64,000 bases of DNA from Vibrio sp. S9_S30 (GCF_014694455.1 NZ_JAAUWT010000023.1:1-64000), one strand, 5' to 3'; numbered from the stretch's first letter, positions 32,551-41,773 are shown. Made by a program: numbers and translations. Notes: generated by a model not told the origin, from the letters alone.

Positions 32551-34863
32551 ATGGCTTTCAATTCGTGGTTTTCAAGTCATGTTTCCATCAGGAGAAAGCT
32601 GTGGTTGATCACCGTTTTTATTTTAGCGATTGTCTCCATCTTTACTTGGATATCAATATCTTCGTTTTCTGCCTACAAACAAGCCAACTCTGACTATCAG
32701 TCCGAAGCGTCTACTCGTATCGATTTATTAAACAATCTTCGTTACCAACTAGGTTATAACGGCGCGATTCATAAGTTCAAAAATTATGTTCTTAGAGGAA
32801 AACTCAAAGATAAAGACGCAGCCAATGCGTATTTTAAAGAAGCCAAACGGGTGATTGCACAATACAAATCATTAAACCTAACCATCATGGAAGAGAGCGC
32901 TTTAAATGCAGTGGATCGAGTGATTACTGAATACCAAAGTAAGCTGTTTCAAATGCCCGTGGAGTACCACAAGCAGTTGAGTGTTACCCAGCTAGATGAT
33001 CAAGTGAAAGTCAATGATGAACCAGCAATACACGCGCTGAATAACCTTGAACATACTGCGAAAATGCGCGAATCAACCCAGCTTCAGAGAATGAATGCCC
33101 TTTTTTCTGAAATGCGTTGGAAAATGCTCACTGCGACTATTACCATTTTTCTAGCGTCTATAGTGGGTCTAACTTGGCTCTATTTGACTCTAACGCGTCG
33201 GCTGAAGCAGTTTGCTTGTTATAGTGAAAAGTTGCGTGATGGCGTATATAACCATGATGAGGAGCCTAATGACCCCTTATCGTGGGAAGGTGATGAACTG
33301 AATGAGATAGCAAGTAACTTTGAACGCATCATTGAATTATTGAAATTCGAGAAAAAGCGAGCAGAAGATTCGAGCAAAGCCAAAACGGAATTTTTAGCCG
33401 TTGTTTCCCATGAAATTCGCACACCAATGAATGGTGTACTTGGCATCGCTCAGTTATTGCAAAAAACAGACTTGAGTGACAGCCAAAGAAATCATTTGGT
33501 TCATTTGCATGAATCCGGTGAACATATGATGACTTTGCTTAACGAGATTCTTGATTATTCGAAAATTGAGCAAGGCAAGTTTGAGTTAGACTGCCAGCCA
33601 TTTTCCTTTACGCACGTAATGGGCTCGGTGAGTAGTATTTATCAGGCTTTAGCGGAAGAGAAAGGCATCGATTTATACATCGATAATAAAGTCGATCATG
33701 AAAGGTGGGTGTTTGGCGATAAGGCTCGCGTAAGGCAAATTATGTTTAACTTGCTCAATAACGCAATTAAGTTTACAGAGAAAGGGTTCATTGAGCTTCA
33801 GATTTCTGAACAGATCAAAGGAGAGCGTATTTGCCTGAACATTCAGCTCAAAGACACTGGAATAGGGATGGATCCAGATACACTGAGCAAACTTTTCAAC
33901 CCATTTGAACAAGCCGATAGTTCGACAACTAGGAGGTTTGGCGGTGCAGGATTAGGGCTATCCATTGTGTCTCGGTTAATCGATCAAATGGGGGGCGACA
34001 TTATCGTTGTCAGTGAGTTAGATATGGGTAGCTGTTTTACCGTGACACTCCCCTTGCTTCTGGCTAAACCGCAGTTAACGGTTGTGAAAGATGACAGACA
34101 TATTAATTACAATGGACTGAAAGCGCTTATTGTTGAAGATAACCGTTTAAATGCTATGGTGCTTCAATCCATGCTTAGACAATATGGCTTTATTACTGAA
34201 TGCATTGAAAATGGGGCGTTAGCGTACGAGTTAGCCAAGAAAAAAGCATTTAACGTCATCTTGATGGATAACCATATGCCAGTGATGGATGGTGTTGAAG
34301 CAACGTATCTGATTCGTCAAGACTCCCAAAATAAAAATGCATTGATATTAGGGTGTACTGCGGATTCATTTAAAGAGACTCGCGATAAAATGAAGCAAGC
34401 CGGTGCGGATGATCTTATCGCAAAACCGGTTGTTGAGAGAGAGCTACACGAAACTCTGACCCACTATGCGAATAAGCTCTTTCCTAATGGAGTCTTGTAT
34501 AAACCCAGCTTGGACACGGAAAAGCAAATCGATACGGATTCTGTTGATGTAGATCTTATCATGCGCAAAAATGCCATAGCGTTTGATGTGATGCCAGCGT
34601 TCATTAATGGTGTTGTTGAAGAAGTGTTGTCCGCAGTAACGGATTTAAATACCGCGCAACAAAATCAAGAGCTTGATGAAATTGTTCGCTCTGCTAAAAC
34701 ATTAAGTGAACTGTTTGAAAAAGTAGCGTTGCCTGGAATGGTTGTATTAGCGGATTTAGTGTCTAAACAATCAAGTATTGATGATCAACAAATCAATCAG
34801 TTGTTTGAATTCACCAATCTATGGTTGGACGAACTCTGTTTGATTGCTGATGAATGTGGGTAG
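32551..34863 (+). CDS. Hybrid sensor histidine kinase with degenerate HPt-like tail
   Basis: 770-aa membrane kinase. TM1 at about 20-40, periplasmic sensor region to about 190, TM2 about 195-215, a short HAMP-like linker, HisKA with SHEIRTPMNG (His near 288), HATPase with NLLNNAIKFT, DTGIGMD and GGAGLGLSI, receiver domain with phospho-Asp in VILMDNHMPVMDG (near 572). The last 120 residues look like an HPt bundle, but the expected H-x-L-K-G motif reads SAKTLSELFEK. ATG 32551 follows GGGAGG; the longer frame adds 12 residues. No response regulator is adjacent, so partner and signal are unknown. Confidence 0.88.
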   Translation: MAFNSWFSSHVSIRRKLWLITVFILAIVSIFTWISISSFSAYKQANSDYQSEASTRIDLLNNLRYQLGYNGAIHKFKNYVLRGKLKDKDAANAYFKEAKRVIAQYKSLNLTIMEESALNAVDRVITEYQSKLFQMPVEYHKQLSVTQLDDQVKVNDEPAIHALNNLEHTAKMRESTQLQRMNALFSEMRWKMLTATITIFLASIVGLTWLYLTLTRRLKQFACYSEKLRDGVYNHDEEPNDPLSWEGDELNEIASNFERIIELLKFEKKRAEDSSKAKTEFLAVVSHEIRTPMNGVLGIAQLLQKTDLSDSQRNHLVHLHESGEHMMTLLNEILDYSKIEQGKFELDCQPFSFTHVMGSVSSIYQALAEEKGIDLYIDNKVDHERWVFGDKARVRQIMFNLLNNAIKFTEKGFIELQISEQIKGERICLNIQLKDTGIGMDPDTLSKLFNPFEQADSSTTRRFGGAGLGLSIVSRLIDQMGGDIIVVSELDMGSCFTVTLPLLLAKPQLTVVKDDRHINYNGLKALIVEDNRLNAMVLQSMLRQYGFITECIENGALAYELAKKKAFNVILMDNHMPVMDGVEATYLIRQDSQNKNALILGCTADSFKETRDKMKQAGADDLIAKPVVERELHETLTHYANKLFPNGVLYKPSLDTEKQIDTDSVDVDLIMRKNAIAFDVMPAFINGVVEEVLSAVTDLNTAQQNQELDEIVRSAKTLSELFEKVALPGMVVLADLVSKQSSIDDQQINQLFEFTNLWLDELCLIADECG

Positions 34864-34868
34864 GAATA

Positions 34869-34896
34869 CAAAAAAAGGCTCAAATGAGCCTTTTTT
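34869..34896. terminator. Bidirectional terminator
   Basis: AAAAAAGGCTC, loop AAAT, GAGCCTTTTTT; serves the convergent kinase and cstA-family genes. Confidence 0.95.
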
Positions 34897-34911
34897 CATT
34901 GTGTCTCGTGG

Positions 34912-36402
34912 TTATACGGTTTTCGGTGATGACGATGGTGTGTCTTCATCAGCGAGTTCCGATTCGCCTTTGCCTTTTGATGTTTTAATCACATAAGCCG
35001 TAATAAGTATAGAAGTGATAATACCCGCGACTGTTGAGATATTGATAGGAAGACCAAAACCCAGTTGGCTATTGCTTAAAATAAAGCTCACACATACCGT
35101 CGTCATGAATACCGCAGGGACAGTCGTGATCCAGTGAAGTTTGTTGTGGCGCAGTAGATAAGCGGATGCCGTCCACAACATCATAACGGCAGTGGATTGG
35201 TTCGCGAACCCGAAGTAACGCCAAATGATGCCAAAATCCACTTGAGTCAAAATCCCCCCCACCACAAACAGAGGCATAGCCATCATCAGACGGTTACGAA
35301 GTGTTTTTTGCTCCATGTTGAAGTATTCAGCCAAAATCAAGCGGCTAGAACGAAACGCCGTGTCGCCTGAAGTGATTGGAAGAATAACAACACCCAAGAA
35401 TGCAAGAACGCCACCAAAGACACCCAGTAATCCAAACGAAGCACTGTACACGACATTTCCAGGTCCACCGTTGGCGACAGCGTCGGACAACGATTCTACA
35501 GAGCCGAAGAAGGACAGTGCTAATGCACACCAAATAAGAGCGATAACACCTTCACCAATCATCGCGCCATAAAAGATAAAGCGACCATTCTTTTCGTTCT
35601 CCATGCAGCGAGCCATAAGAGGCGATTGAGTGGCATGGAAACCAGAAATAGCACCACATGCAATGGTAATAAAGAGCGCAGGCCACAGCGGTAAGTCATT
35701 CGGGTTCATGTTGGTGAACATATCGCTGACTTCATACCCTCCTAGAATAGTATGCTCATCAGACACGCCAATCGCGGTAATCAGACCAACAGACATAAAG
35801 ATCAGAAGTGCGCCAAATAACGGGTAAAAACGCCCAATGATTTTGTCTACAGGGACAACGGTCGCAATGATGTAGTAAGCAAAGATGAACACCACCATGG
35901 AAGTCATCGTAACGGTGAAGTCGGTTTGATCATTGACGAGGTTGGTTATCATACCAGCCGGTGCCGAAACAAACACCACGCCGACCAATAACAAAAGGAC
36001 AATGGCAAAAATGTTCATAAAGTGTTTAGCACCATTACCCAAGTAGCGACCCGTAATGGTTGGAACGGATGCGCCGCCGTTTCGAACGGAAAGCATACCG
36101 GAGAAGTAGTCATGTACTGCACCTGCAAAGATACAGCCTAAGACAATCCACAGCATGGCAGCAGGGCCATACAAAGCCCCCATAATCGGACCAAATATTG
36201 GACCAACACCTGCAATGTTCAGCAACTGCACCAAATACACTTTCTTGTTTGACATTGGTACAAAATCGACGCCATCTTGCTTACTATAAGCTGGTGTTTG
36301 GCGGTGTTCTTTGATACCAAAAATACGTTCTACAAACGTACCATAAATAAAGTAACCGCCGATGAGTGCAGCGACACACATAAGAAACCACAACATATTC
36401 AC
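34912..36402 (-). CDS. CstA-family transporter, probable pyruvate carrier
   Basis: 496-aa polytopic membrane protein of the CstA/BtsT peptide-pyruvate transporter family, shorter than E. coli CstA and BtsT (about 700 aa). Family landmarks: GIKEHRQTPAYSKQDGVDFV, NIAGVGPIFGPIMGALYGP near 62-80, GAVHDYFSGMLSVRNGGAS near 95-113, GDTAFRSSRL. It is preceded by four direct repeats that match the BtsR binding motif, and the btsSR genes are 6 kb away; this is the main evidence for a pyruvate-related role. The transported substrate is inferred, not shown. Confidence 0.88.
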   Translation of the reverse strand: MNMLWFLMCVAALIGGYFIYGTFVERIFGIKEHRQTPAYSKQDGVDFVPMSNKKVYLVQLLNIAGVGPIFGPIMGALYGPAAMLWIVLGCIFAGAVHDYFSGMLSVRNGGASVPTITGRYLGNGAKHFMNIFAIVLLLLVGVVFVSAPAGMITNLVNDQTDFTVTMTSMVVFIFAYYIIATVVPVDKIIGRFYPLFGALLIFMSVGLITAIGVSDEHTILGGYEVSDMFTNMNPNDLPLWPALFITIACGAISGFHATQSPLMARCMENEKNGRFIFYGAMIGEGVIALIWCALALSFFGSVESLSDAVANGGPGNVVYSASFGLLGVFGGVLAFLGVVILPITSGDTAFRSSRLILAEYFNMEQKTLRNRLMMAMPLFVVGGILTQVDFGIIWRYFGFANQSTAVMMLWTASAYLLRHNKLHWITTVPAVFMTTVCVSFILSNSQLGFGLPINISTVAGIITSILITAYVIKTSKGKGESELADEDTPSSSPKTV

Positions 36403-36914
36403 GTCCCATGTAATTATTTAAATTCTTCACCTTGGATAGTAAAACAGCGCAATGTCGACTGCATTGGCTACAAAAGTGAGTGGTGCTATGGCAGGTTAAG
36501 TGGTTGTTATGAAGAATAAGTGGTTGTTATGAACAATAAGTGGTCCGACTTAATAGGAAGGTGAAAGCTTAAATTTGGGGTATTCGCTACTATTCAACGT
36601 CTTTCGCAAAGTTGAGAACAAGCCGAGTGAATGAATGCCACCGTTAGATCTATGCTGATTAATTTATTGATAGTAATAATAATTAACCCTTAATGGGGTC
36701 TTGTTTTTGAGACTGGGTGAGCGGGTTATTGTATTAAGCTTCTTGAGTTTTCGTTCTGGCTCGATTACTTATAAACGATAACAACGACAAGTTGAGCTAA
36801 ATAAAAAAGAAGCTGTACTTCACATGGAAGTATTGTCAGAAGCATTGTTTCAGCGAATTCGGTTTATTTGTACATACGGCTTTATTTTAGATAAGACGTT
36901 TAAGGGGAACTTCG
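36403..36914. other. Gap between the cstA-family gene and the AmiC-like gene
   Basis: 512 bp with divergent promoters. The BtsR-type sites occupy 36478-36544. The remainder is AT-rich, with AAGGGG at 36901-36906 as ribosome site for the gene at 36915. No other structure seen. Confidence 0.5.
36478..36544 (-). promoter_or_regulatory. Four tandem BtsR-type (LytTR) binding sites
   Basis: On the minus strand ACCACTT occurs three times and ACCACTC once. The plus-strand positions are 36538-36544, 36518-36524, 36498-36504 and 36478-36484, each separated by exactly 13 bases. The published E. coli YehT/BtsR site is two direct repeats of ACC(G/A)CT(C/T) with a 13-bp spacer, so every copy and every spacer fits. 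The array ends 75 bp before the start codon, suitable for activation. Confidence 0.88.
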
Positions 36915-37994
36915 ATGAATACCATTCCCATCGGTGTGCTTTATTCAAGCCAGAGTCAATACCGAAAAGTCAGTTACCAATCTTTGATAGGAACGCAATT
37001 TGGCATTTCACAAGTGAATGCGAATCCAAGGTTTGATTTTAAACTAGGCGCCATTCATAAAGATCCGTTTGGTGAGCGATTCTGTTACGTGACACAGGCT
37101 GAGCGTCTTTTTCAGCAGGGGATAGAGCATGTTTTCGGTACGACGACTTTAGATTCTAGAATGGCGACACTGGATGTTGTCCAGCAACACTCTGGACTAC
37201 TTTGGACGTCATCTCTGTCTGGTACTCAACCTAATCATCCTAATTTGTTGAAGTTTGGTCCTTCATCAGAACAACATCTGCTTCCATTACTTACGTATTC
37301 TTTTGCAAAATATGGCACTCATGCGGCCGTTGTGAGCCCTAACGACCAATTAGGTTGGGATTTAAGTAAGCTGACGTCTTCGTTTTTTGAAACAGGAGGC
37401 GGGACATTAAGTTTTAACAATTTTTATCGGGAAGGCTGCCAAACGTTTGACTACACACTGAATTCTCTTTTGAATGAGCCGCCAAAATTTGTCGTAAACC
37501 ATTTAATGGGGAATGCGAGCTATGCCTTTTTAAAAGCGTTTAATCAACGTTGGCAAGGCAACCCCATCCCTGTGATTTGCACACACTTGAGTCGCAGTGA
37601 ATCGGTCGCTTTAGGGGCGTTACCTAATTTAGTTTTACTGTGTGGAAGCAATTTCTTTGAGCAAGTCAACCCCATCTTTTCTCAACGCGTATATCGAGAC
37701 TTTGCAAAAGTGTATGTCTCAGGTGGCTTTGTTTCCGCTTACTTGTCTGTTCTGACATTGGCATACTCTATTAAACAGGCTGGCAGTTCAGATCCGAAGG
37801 ACATCAAACGAGCACTCAGTTCGATAGCCCTGCCAGTGCCATTTGGTGGAAAGGCAACGTTTTCCAATCAATGTTTAGAGCAACCCAGTTTTCTTGCGCA
37901 ACTCAATAAAGAGGAAGTGACTTTATTGGATGCAGAGGTTGGCACTTCAGAAAAAGAAAGCCCCTTCATTTCGCAGGTTGCTGGCGTAGAATAA
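36915..37994 (+). CDS. AmiC-like periplasmic-binding-fold protein without signal peptide
   Basis: 359 aa. The sequence follows the type I periplasmic-binding fold of the branched-chain amide/urea group: IPIGVLYSSQSQY start, FDFKLGAIHKDPFG, GTTTLDSRMATLDVVQQHSGLLW, then AAVVSPNDQLGWDLSKLTSSFFE and a second lobe. The N-terminus begins directly with strand 1, with no signal peptide, as in Pseudomonas AmiC, a cytoplasmic amide sensor. No AmiR-type antiterminator or ABC transporter genes are adjacent. Ligand unknown. Confidence 0.75.
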   Translation: MNTIPIGVLYSSQSQYRKVSYQSLIGTQFGISQVNANPRFDFKLGAIHKDPFGERFCYVTQAERLFQQGIEHVFGTTTLDSRMATLDVVQQHSGLLWTSSLSGTQPNHPNLLKFGPSSEQHLLPLLTYSFAKYGTHAAVVSPNDQLGWDLSKLTSSFFETGGGTLSFNNFYREGCQTFDYTLNSLLNEPPKFVVNHLMGNASYAFLKAFNQRWQGNPIPVICTHLSRSESVALGALPNLVLLCGSNFFEQVNPIFSQRVYRDFAKVYVSGGFVSAYLSVLTLAYSIKQAGSSDPKDIKRALSSIALPVPFGGKATFSNQCLEQPSFLAQLNKEEVTLLDAEVGTSEKESPFISQVAGVE

Positions 37995-38057
37995 ATTCAG
38001 GCAGAACATGCACTTTCATCGTAAACTGTTAATTTGACGTCAATATCAGGTATAACA

Positions 38058-38408
38058 ATGAAACAACGTTTCGTGGCTTTATTAATGGGAACACTGCTGG
38101 CTGGGTGTTCAAACGGCGAGTTTTTGGCTGATGACAGCGATTGGTATTCAGTTGGCTACCGAGATGGTCTAAAAGGTCAGACTCAACGTTCTTTTCAAGA
38201 TTTGGCGGAATACGGTCAAGGGAATCATGCGGACTACGATCAAGGCTATCTCGCCGGAGTTAAAGAGTATTGCAACCCCGCCTTTGCCTATCAGATAGGT
38301 CTGTCTGGCAGTTTCTATGAAGGGGTATGTGAGGGCATGCCAGACGCGCAGAAATTCCGAATGGAATGGCAACGAGGTTGGAATCAGGGGACAGGGCGAA
38401 GTGAATAA
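38058..38408 (+). CDS. Small lipoprotein, DUF2799-like
   Basis: 116 aa with a lipoprotein signal (MKQRFVALLMGTLLAGC, lipobox LLAGC, Cys17). The mature part has repeated YxxGYxxG patterns (WYSVGYRDGLKGQ, DYDQGYLAGVKEYC, AYQIGLSGSFYEGVC), typical of DUF2799. ATG 38058 is preferred over the TTG at 38034 because it begins the signal peptide and follows AGGT. After the Cys the residues are S-N, consistent with outer-membrane sorting. Function unknown. Confidence 0.8.
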   Translation: MKQRFVALLMGTLLAGCSNGEFLADDSDWYSVGYRDGLKGQTQRSFQDLAEYGQGNHADYDQGYLAGVKEYCNPAFAYQIGLSGSFYEGVCEGMPDAQKFRMEWQRGWNQGTGRSE

Positions 38409-38464
38409 AGGAAGCCTTGCTTTTGGATATAGGTGTTCTTGAAAGACGCGCCTTGAAAAAAGGT

Positions 38465-39415
38465 TTATTGAGGTGTTTTTTTGTTCGGATTTTTTACCTC
38501 TGATGCTTCGACTGCACGACGTAAAAAACCTTGTTGGTTCGCCAACTGTGCTTGAGCTGTGCTGAGATCGGCGCCAGTCAGTAGCATCAAGATTGCCAAT
38601 TTAACATCATAGCGAGTGTGTTCTAGCGTCGCTTTTGCTTCCTCTTTATCACAACCTGTTGCTTGAACAACAATTCTCACCGAGCGAGCGATGAGTTTTT
38701 CATTGCTGGCTTTCACATCCACCATGAGGTTTTGATAGCTTTTTCCTATTCGGATCATGCTGGCAGTGGAAAGCATATTCAGTACTAATTTCTGAGCCGT
38801 GCCCGATTTTAAACGAGTCGATCCCGTTAGCGCTTCCGGTCCAACTACGGGGCTAATAGCAAGTTGGGCGCATTGTGCGATAGGGGAACTAGGGTTACAA
38901 GATAATGCGATAGTATAAGCGCCAACTTCATTAGCGTATTCCAACCCACCGATCACATAAGGTGTTCTGCCACTGGCAGCGATGCCAACCACGATGTCTT
39001 TTTCTGTTAATGCGTTGGCTGATAAATCATGTTTACCCAATGTTTTATTGTCTTCTGCGCCTTCTTGGGCTTTAAACATTGCCTCTTTTCCTCCCGCAAT
39101 TAAGCCAATAACCATCTGATCGGACACCCCAAAGGTAGGAGGGCATTCAGAGGCATCCAAAACGCCTAAGCGACCGCTGGTTCCTGCCCCTAAATAGATA
39201 AGCCGACCTCCTTTTAGGAAAGCGTCGGATATTTTGTCGACCGCAGCAGCAATATTGGGGAGTTCTTTTGCGATGGCAGTTGGGACTTGTTGATCTTGTT
39301 GATTGAGTTTTTTTACGATCTCAAGGGAAGACAAAAGATCGATGTCCATGGTGTCAGGGTTTCGTCCTTCAGATACCATGTGTGCTAGGGCAGAAAGTAG
39401 AGCGTCATTAGCCAT
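38465..39415 (-). CDS. murQ: N-acetylmuramic acid 6-phosphate etherase
   Basis: 316-aa SIS-domain enzyme cleaving the lactyl ether of MurNAc-6P to give GlcNAc-6P. Signature YLGAGTSGRLGVLDASECPPTF near 62-83 and GIAASGRTPYVIGGLEYA near 130-147; a UBA-like helical C-terminus follows. Downstream of anmK on the same strand (70 bp gap); AnmK makes its substrate. Confidence 0.95.
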   Translation of the reverse strand: MANDALLSALAHMVSEGRNPDTMDIDLLSSLEIVKKLNQQDQQVPTAIAKELPNIAAAVDKISDAFLKGGRLIYLGAGTSGRLGVLDASECPPTFGVSDQMVIGLIAGGKEAMFKAQEGAEDNKTLGKHDLSANALTEKDIVVGIAASGRTPYVIGGLEYANEVGAYTIALSCNPSSPIAQCAQLAISPVVGPEALTGSTRLKSGTAQKLVLNMLSTASMIRIGKSYQNLMVDVKASNEKLIARSVRIVVQATGCDKEEAKATLEHTRYDVKLAILMLLTGADLSTAQAQLANQQGFLRRAVEASEVKNPNKKTPQ

Positions 39416-39485
39416 GATGTTGTCCGTTTTTATGAGTGACTAGGGGTTGTTGCGCTTTCGCGAGTCAATTTTATCTGAGATGACT

Positions 39486-40601
39486 TTAATCCGCTGGGTA
39501 GATTACACCTAATGAAGCGAGTCGATGTGCTCCGGTAACCGACGGCGCGTTACTGGGGAGGCCATGAATGCGTCGCTGGGCTAACCAAGCAAAAGCCATG
39601 GCTTCCATGAATTCGCTGTTTACGCCAGTACTGTTGGTGTCTTTTACATGCCAATTGGGTAATAAACCTTCCAATCTTTTCATGAGGGCAGAATTCATTG
39701 CGCCTCCTCCACAAACCAACAACGTAGGTTCACCGCCCAAACGCTGTTTATCTACCTCTAGGGCAATACTGGAGGCGGTGAGTTCTAATAACGTCGCTTG
39801 AATATCTTCCGGCTTGAACTGAGCCACATCATCAAATTGATTCAACCAATTCAGGTTAAAAAGCTCTCTTCCTGTGCTTTTCGGGGAGGCAAGAGAAAAG
39901 TAAGGATCCAACATAAACTGCGTAAGCAATGTAGGGATCACGTTACCTGAATGAGCAAACGCTCCCTCTTTATCATAGGGCTGACCTGTATGCTTGTGAC
40001 ACCAAGCATCCATCAACATGTTGCCTGGTCCTGTATCGTACCCAGTAAGGGGGTGAGTCGGGTGCAATACAGAAATGTTGGCAATGCCCCCGATATTCAA
40101 AATGACGATGGTGGATTCTTTGCCTTTATATAACCATTGATGAAAAGCGGGAACTAACGGTGCGCCTTGCCCTCCTAATGCCATGTCTTTTCGGCGAAAG
40201 TCTGCAATGGTATCGATGCCTGTTTGGGTGGCGATAAGGTTGGCATCCCCTAATTGCATGGTAAAGCGAGTGCCCCCCAAAGGCTGGTGGAAAACAGTTT
40301 GCCCATGACAACCAATTGCAGTGATGCGGTGTGCCTCTATCGAAGAGGTCTCCAGTAATGCATTAACACTGTCAGCAAATAGAACCCCGAGGTCATGATC
40401 GAGCTCACCCATGGTTTTCACACTAGTCGGTTGCCCTTCACAAACAGAGAAGATCCGTTGTTTAAGCCCTTCAGGAATAGGGTGTACATGGCTCTCGATG
40501 AGGGTGATATCGGTTTCAGATATTTCCGTTAAGGCAACATCAACGCCATCCAAACTCGTTCCAGACATGACACCAATGTAGTATTGCTTCTGACTCACCA
40601 T
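39486..40601 (-). CDS. anmK: Anhydro-N-acetylmuramic acid kinase
   Basis: 371-aa kinase that hydrolyses the 1,6-anhydro ring and phosphorylates MurNAc. ASKHA-type motifs: GVMSGTSLDGVDVALTE near 10-26, IADFRRKDMALGGQGAPL near 118-135, NIGGIANISVL, VCGGGAMNSALM near 300. Works between NagZ and MurQ in the muropeptide recycling route encoded here. Divergent from nagZ. Confidence 0.95.
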   Translation of the reverse strand: MVSQKQYYIGVMSGTSLDGVDVALTEISETDITLIESHVHPIPEGLKQRIFSVCEGQPTSVKTMGELDHDLGVLFADSVNALLETSSIEAHRITAIGCHGQTVFHQPLGGTRFTMQLGDANLIATQTGIDTIADFRRKDMALGGQGAPLVPAFHQWLYKGKESTIVILNIGGIANISVLHPTHPLTGYDTGPGNMLMDAWCHKHTGQPYDKEGAFAHSGNVIPTLLTQFMLDPYFSLASPKSTGRELFNLNWLNQFDDVAQFKPEDIQATLLELTASSIALEVDKQRLGGEPTLLVCGGGAMNSALMKRLEGLLPNWHVKDTNSTGVNSEFMEAMAFAWLAQRRIHGLPSNAPSVTGAHRLASLGVIYPAD

Positions 40602-40689
40602 ATGATTTCCTTAATACCAGTCTCAACAGACCCTATTTTTCCTGACCAGCATGAGATTGTTTGAGCCACTACCCAAGTGTCAGTTAATT

Positions 40690-40731
40690 TTCGCCGAACC
40701 AAGCATCTTGAGGTTACTTGAGTATAATAAA
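40690..40731 (+). repeat. Interspersed repeat, copy A, upstream of nagZ
   Basis: GAACCAAGCATCTTG-AGGTTACTTGAGTATAAT. It shares its core with copies at 50183-50222 (reverse) and 52666-52702. It ends in TATAAT, so it may supply the nagZ promoter. Confidence 0.65.
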
Positions 40732-40778
40732 ACGAATATTCTTATATGGTTACTTAAATCTACGAGGCTTTGAACATA

Positions 40779-41765
40779 ATGGGACCACTTTGGATTGATG
40801 TTGCTGGGTACGAGCTGGATGCAGAAGACAAAGAAATACTGCAACACCCAACCGTAGGTGGAGTGATCCTATTTTCACGTAATTATTACGACAATGAGCA
40901 ATTACTTGCTCTAAGTAAAAGCATCCGACAAGCCGCTAATCGCCCAATATTGATTGGTGTGGATCAAGAGGGGGGGCGTGTACAGCGCTTTAAAGAAGGG
41001 TTCAGCTTGATTCCACCGGCGCAAGGTTTTGCCCTGCAGCCCAATGGCGAAGAATTGGCAAAACAAGCCGGATTTTTAATGGCGGCCGAGTTGATTGCTC
41101 ATGATATTGATCTTAGTTTTGCCCCAGTTCTGGATAAAGGGCATGAGTGTAAAGCGATTGGAAATCGTGCCTTTGGTGACGACATTCAAAGCATCCTTAC
41201 CTATAGCTCGGCATTTATGGAAGGAATGAAAACGGTCGGTATGGCAACAACAGGAAAGCACTTCCCTGGTCACGGAGGGGTGATTATCGATACCCACTAT
41301 GACACTGCCAAGGACGAGAGAGAGTCTATTTTCGAACAAGATATGGCTGTGTTCAAAGCGCATATCGACGCCGATATGTTGGATGCCATGATGCCAGCGC
41401 ATGTCATCTACCCAGAATACGATGCAGAGCCTGCCAGTGGCAGTGCTTATTGGTTGAAACACGTGTTAAGAGAGCAGCTAGGATTTCAAGGCATCGTTTT
41501 TTCGGATGATCTCAGTATGGAAGGGGCTGGTGTCATGGGGTCACCAGCAGAGCGAGCCATACAATCGCTAAACGCTGGCTGCGATATGTTATTGATGTGC
41601 AATAACCGAGATTACACCGTCAGTGCGTTAGATAAGCTTCCGATTCGTACCGTGCCGAATGCAACAAGCTTGCTAAAAAAACAAAATTTTTCCTTGAGTG
41701 AACTTCGAATCAGTGAAGAGTGGAAATCGGCATCGGAAGCCATGAAGCGAATGCTGGAGGAGTAA
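40779..41765 (+). CDS. nagZ: Beta-N-acetylhexosaminidase NagZ
   Basis: 328-aa cytoplasmic family 3 glycosidase that removes GlcNAc from anhydro-muropeptides; its products can also signal beta-lactamase induction. Motifs: GVILFSRNYYDN near 29-40, DQEGGRVQRFKEG near 65, KHFPGHGG with the acid/base His near 165-172, and the nucleophile Asp in FSDDLSMEGAG near 245. ATG 40779 (MGPLWIDVAGYEL) matches the family N-terminus; the TTG 40770 frame adds three residues. Confidence 0.95.
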   Translation: MGPLWIDVAGYELDAEDKEILQHPTVGGVILFSRNYYDNEQLLALSKSIRQAANRPILIGVDQEGGRVQRFKEGFSLIPPAQGFALQPNGEELAKQAGFLMAAELIAHDIDLSFAPVLDKGHECKAIGNRAFGDDIQSILTYSSAFMEGMKTVGMATTGKHFPGHGGVIIDTHYDTAKDERESIFEQDMAVFKAHIDADMLDAMMPAHVIYPEYDAEPASGSAYWLKHVLREQLGFQGIVFSDDLSMEGAGVMGSPAERAIQSLNAGCDMLLMCNNRDYTVSALDKLPIRTVPNATSLLKKQNFSLSELRISEEWKSASEAMKRMLEE

Positions 41766-41773
41766 TTCATTTA

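Noticed and set aside
36824..37036. 70-codon ORF overlapping the AmiC-like gene start
   Set aside because: Different frame over the better-supported gene at 36915, which has its own ribosome site.
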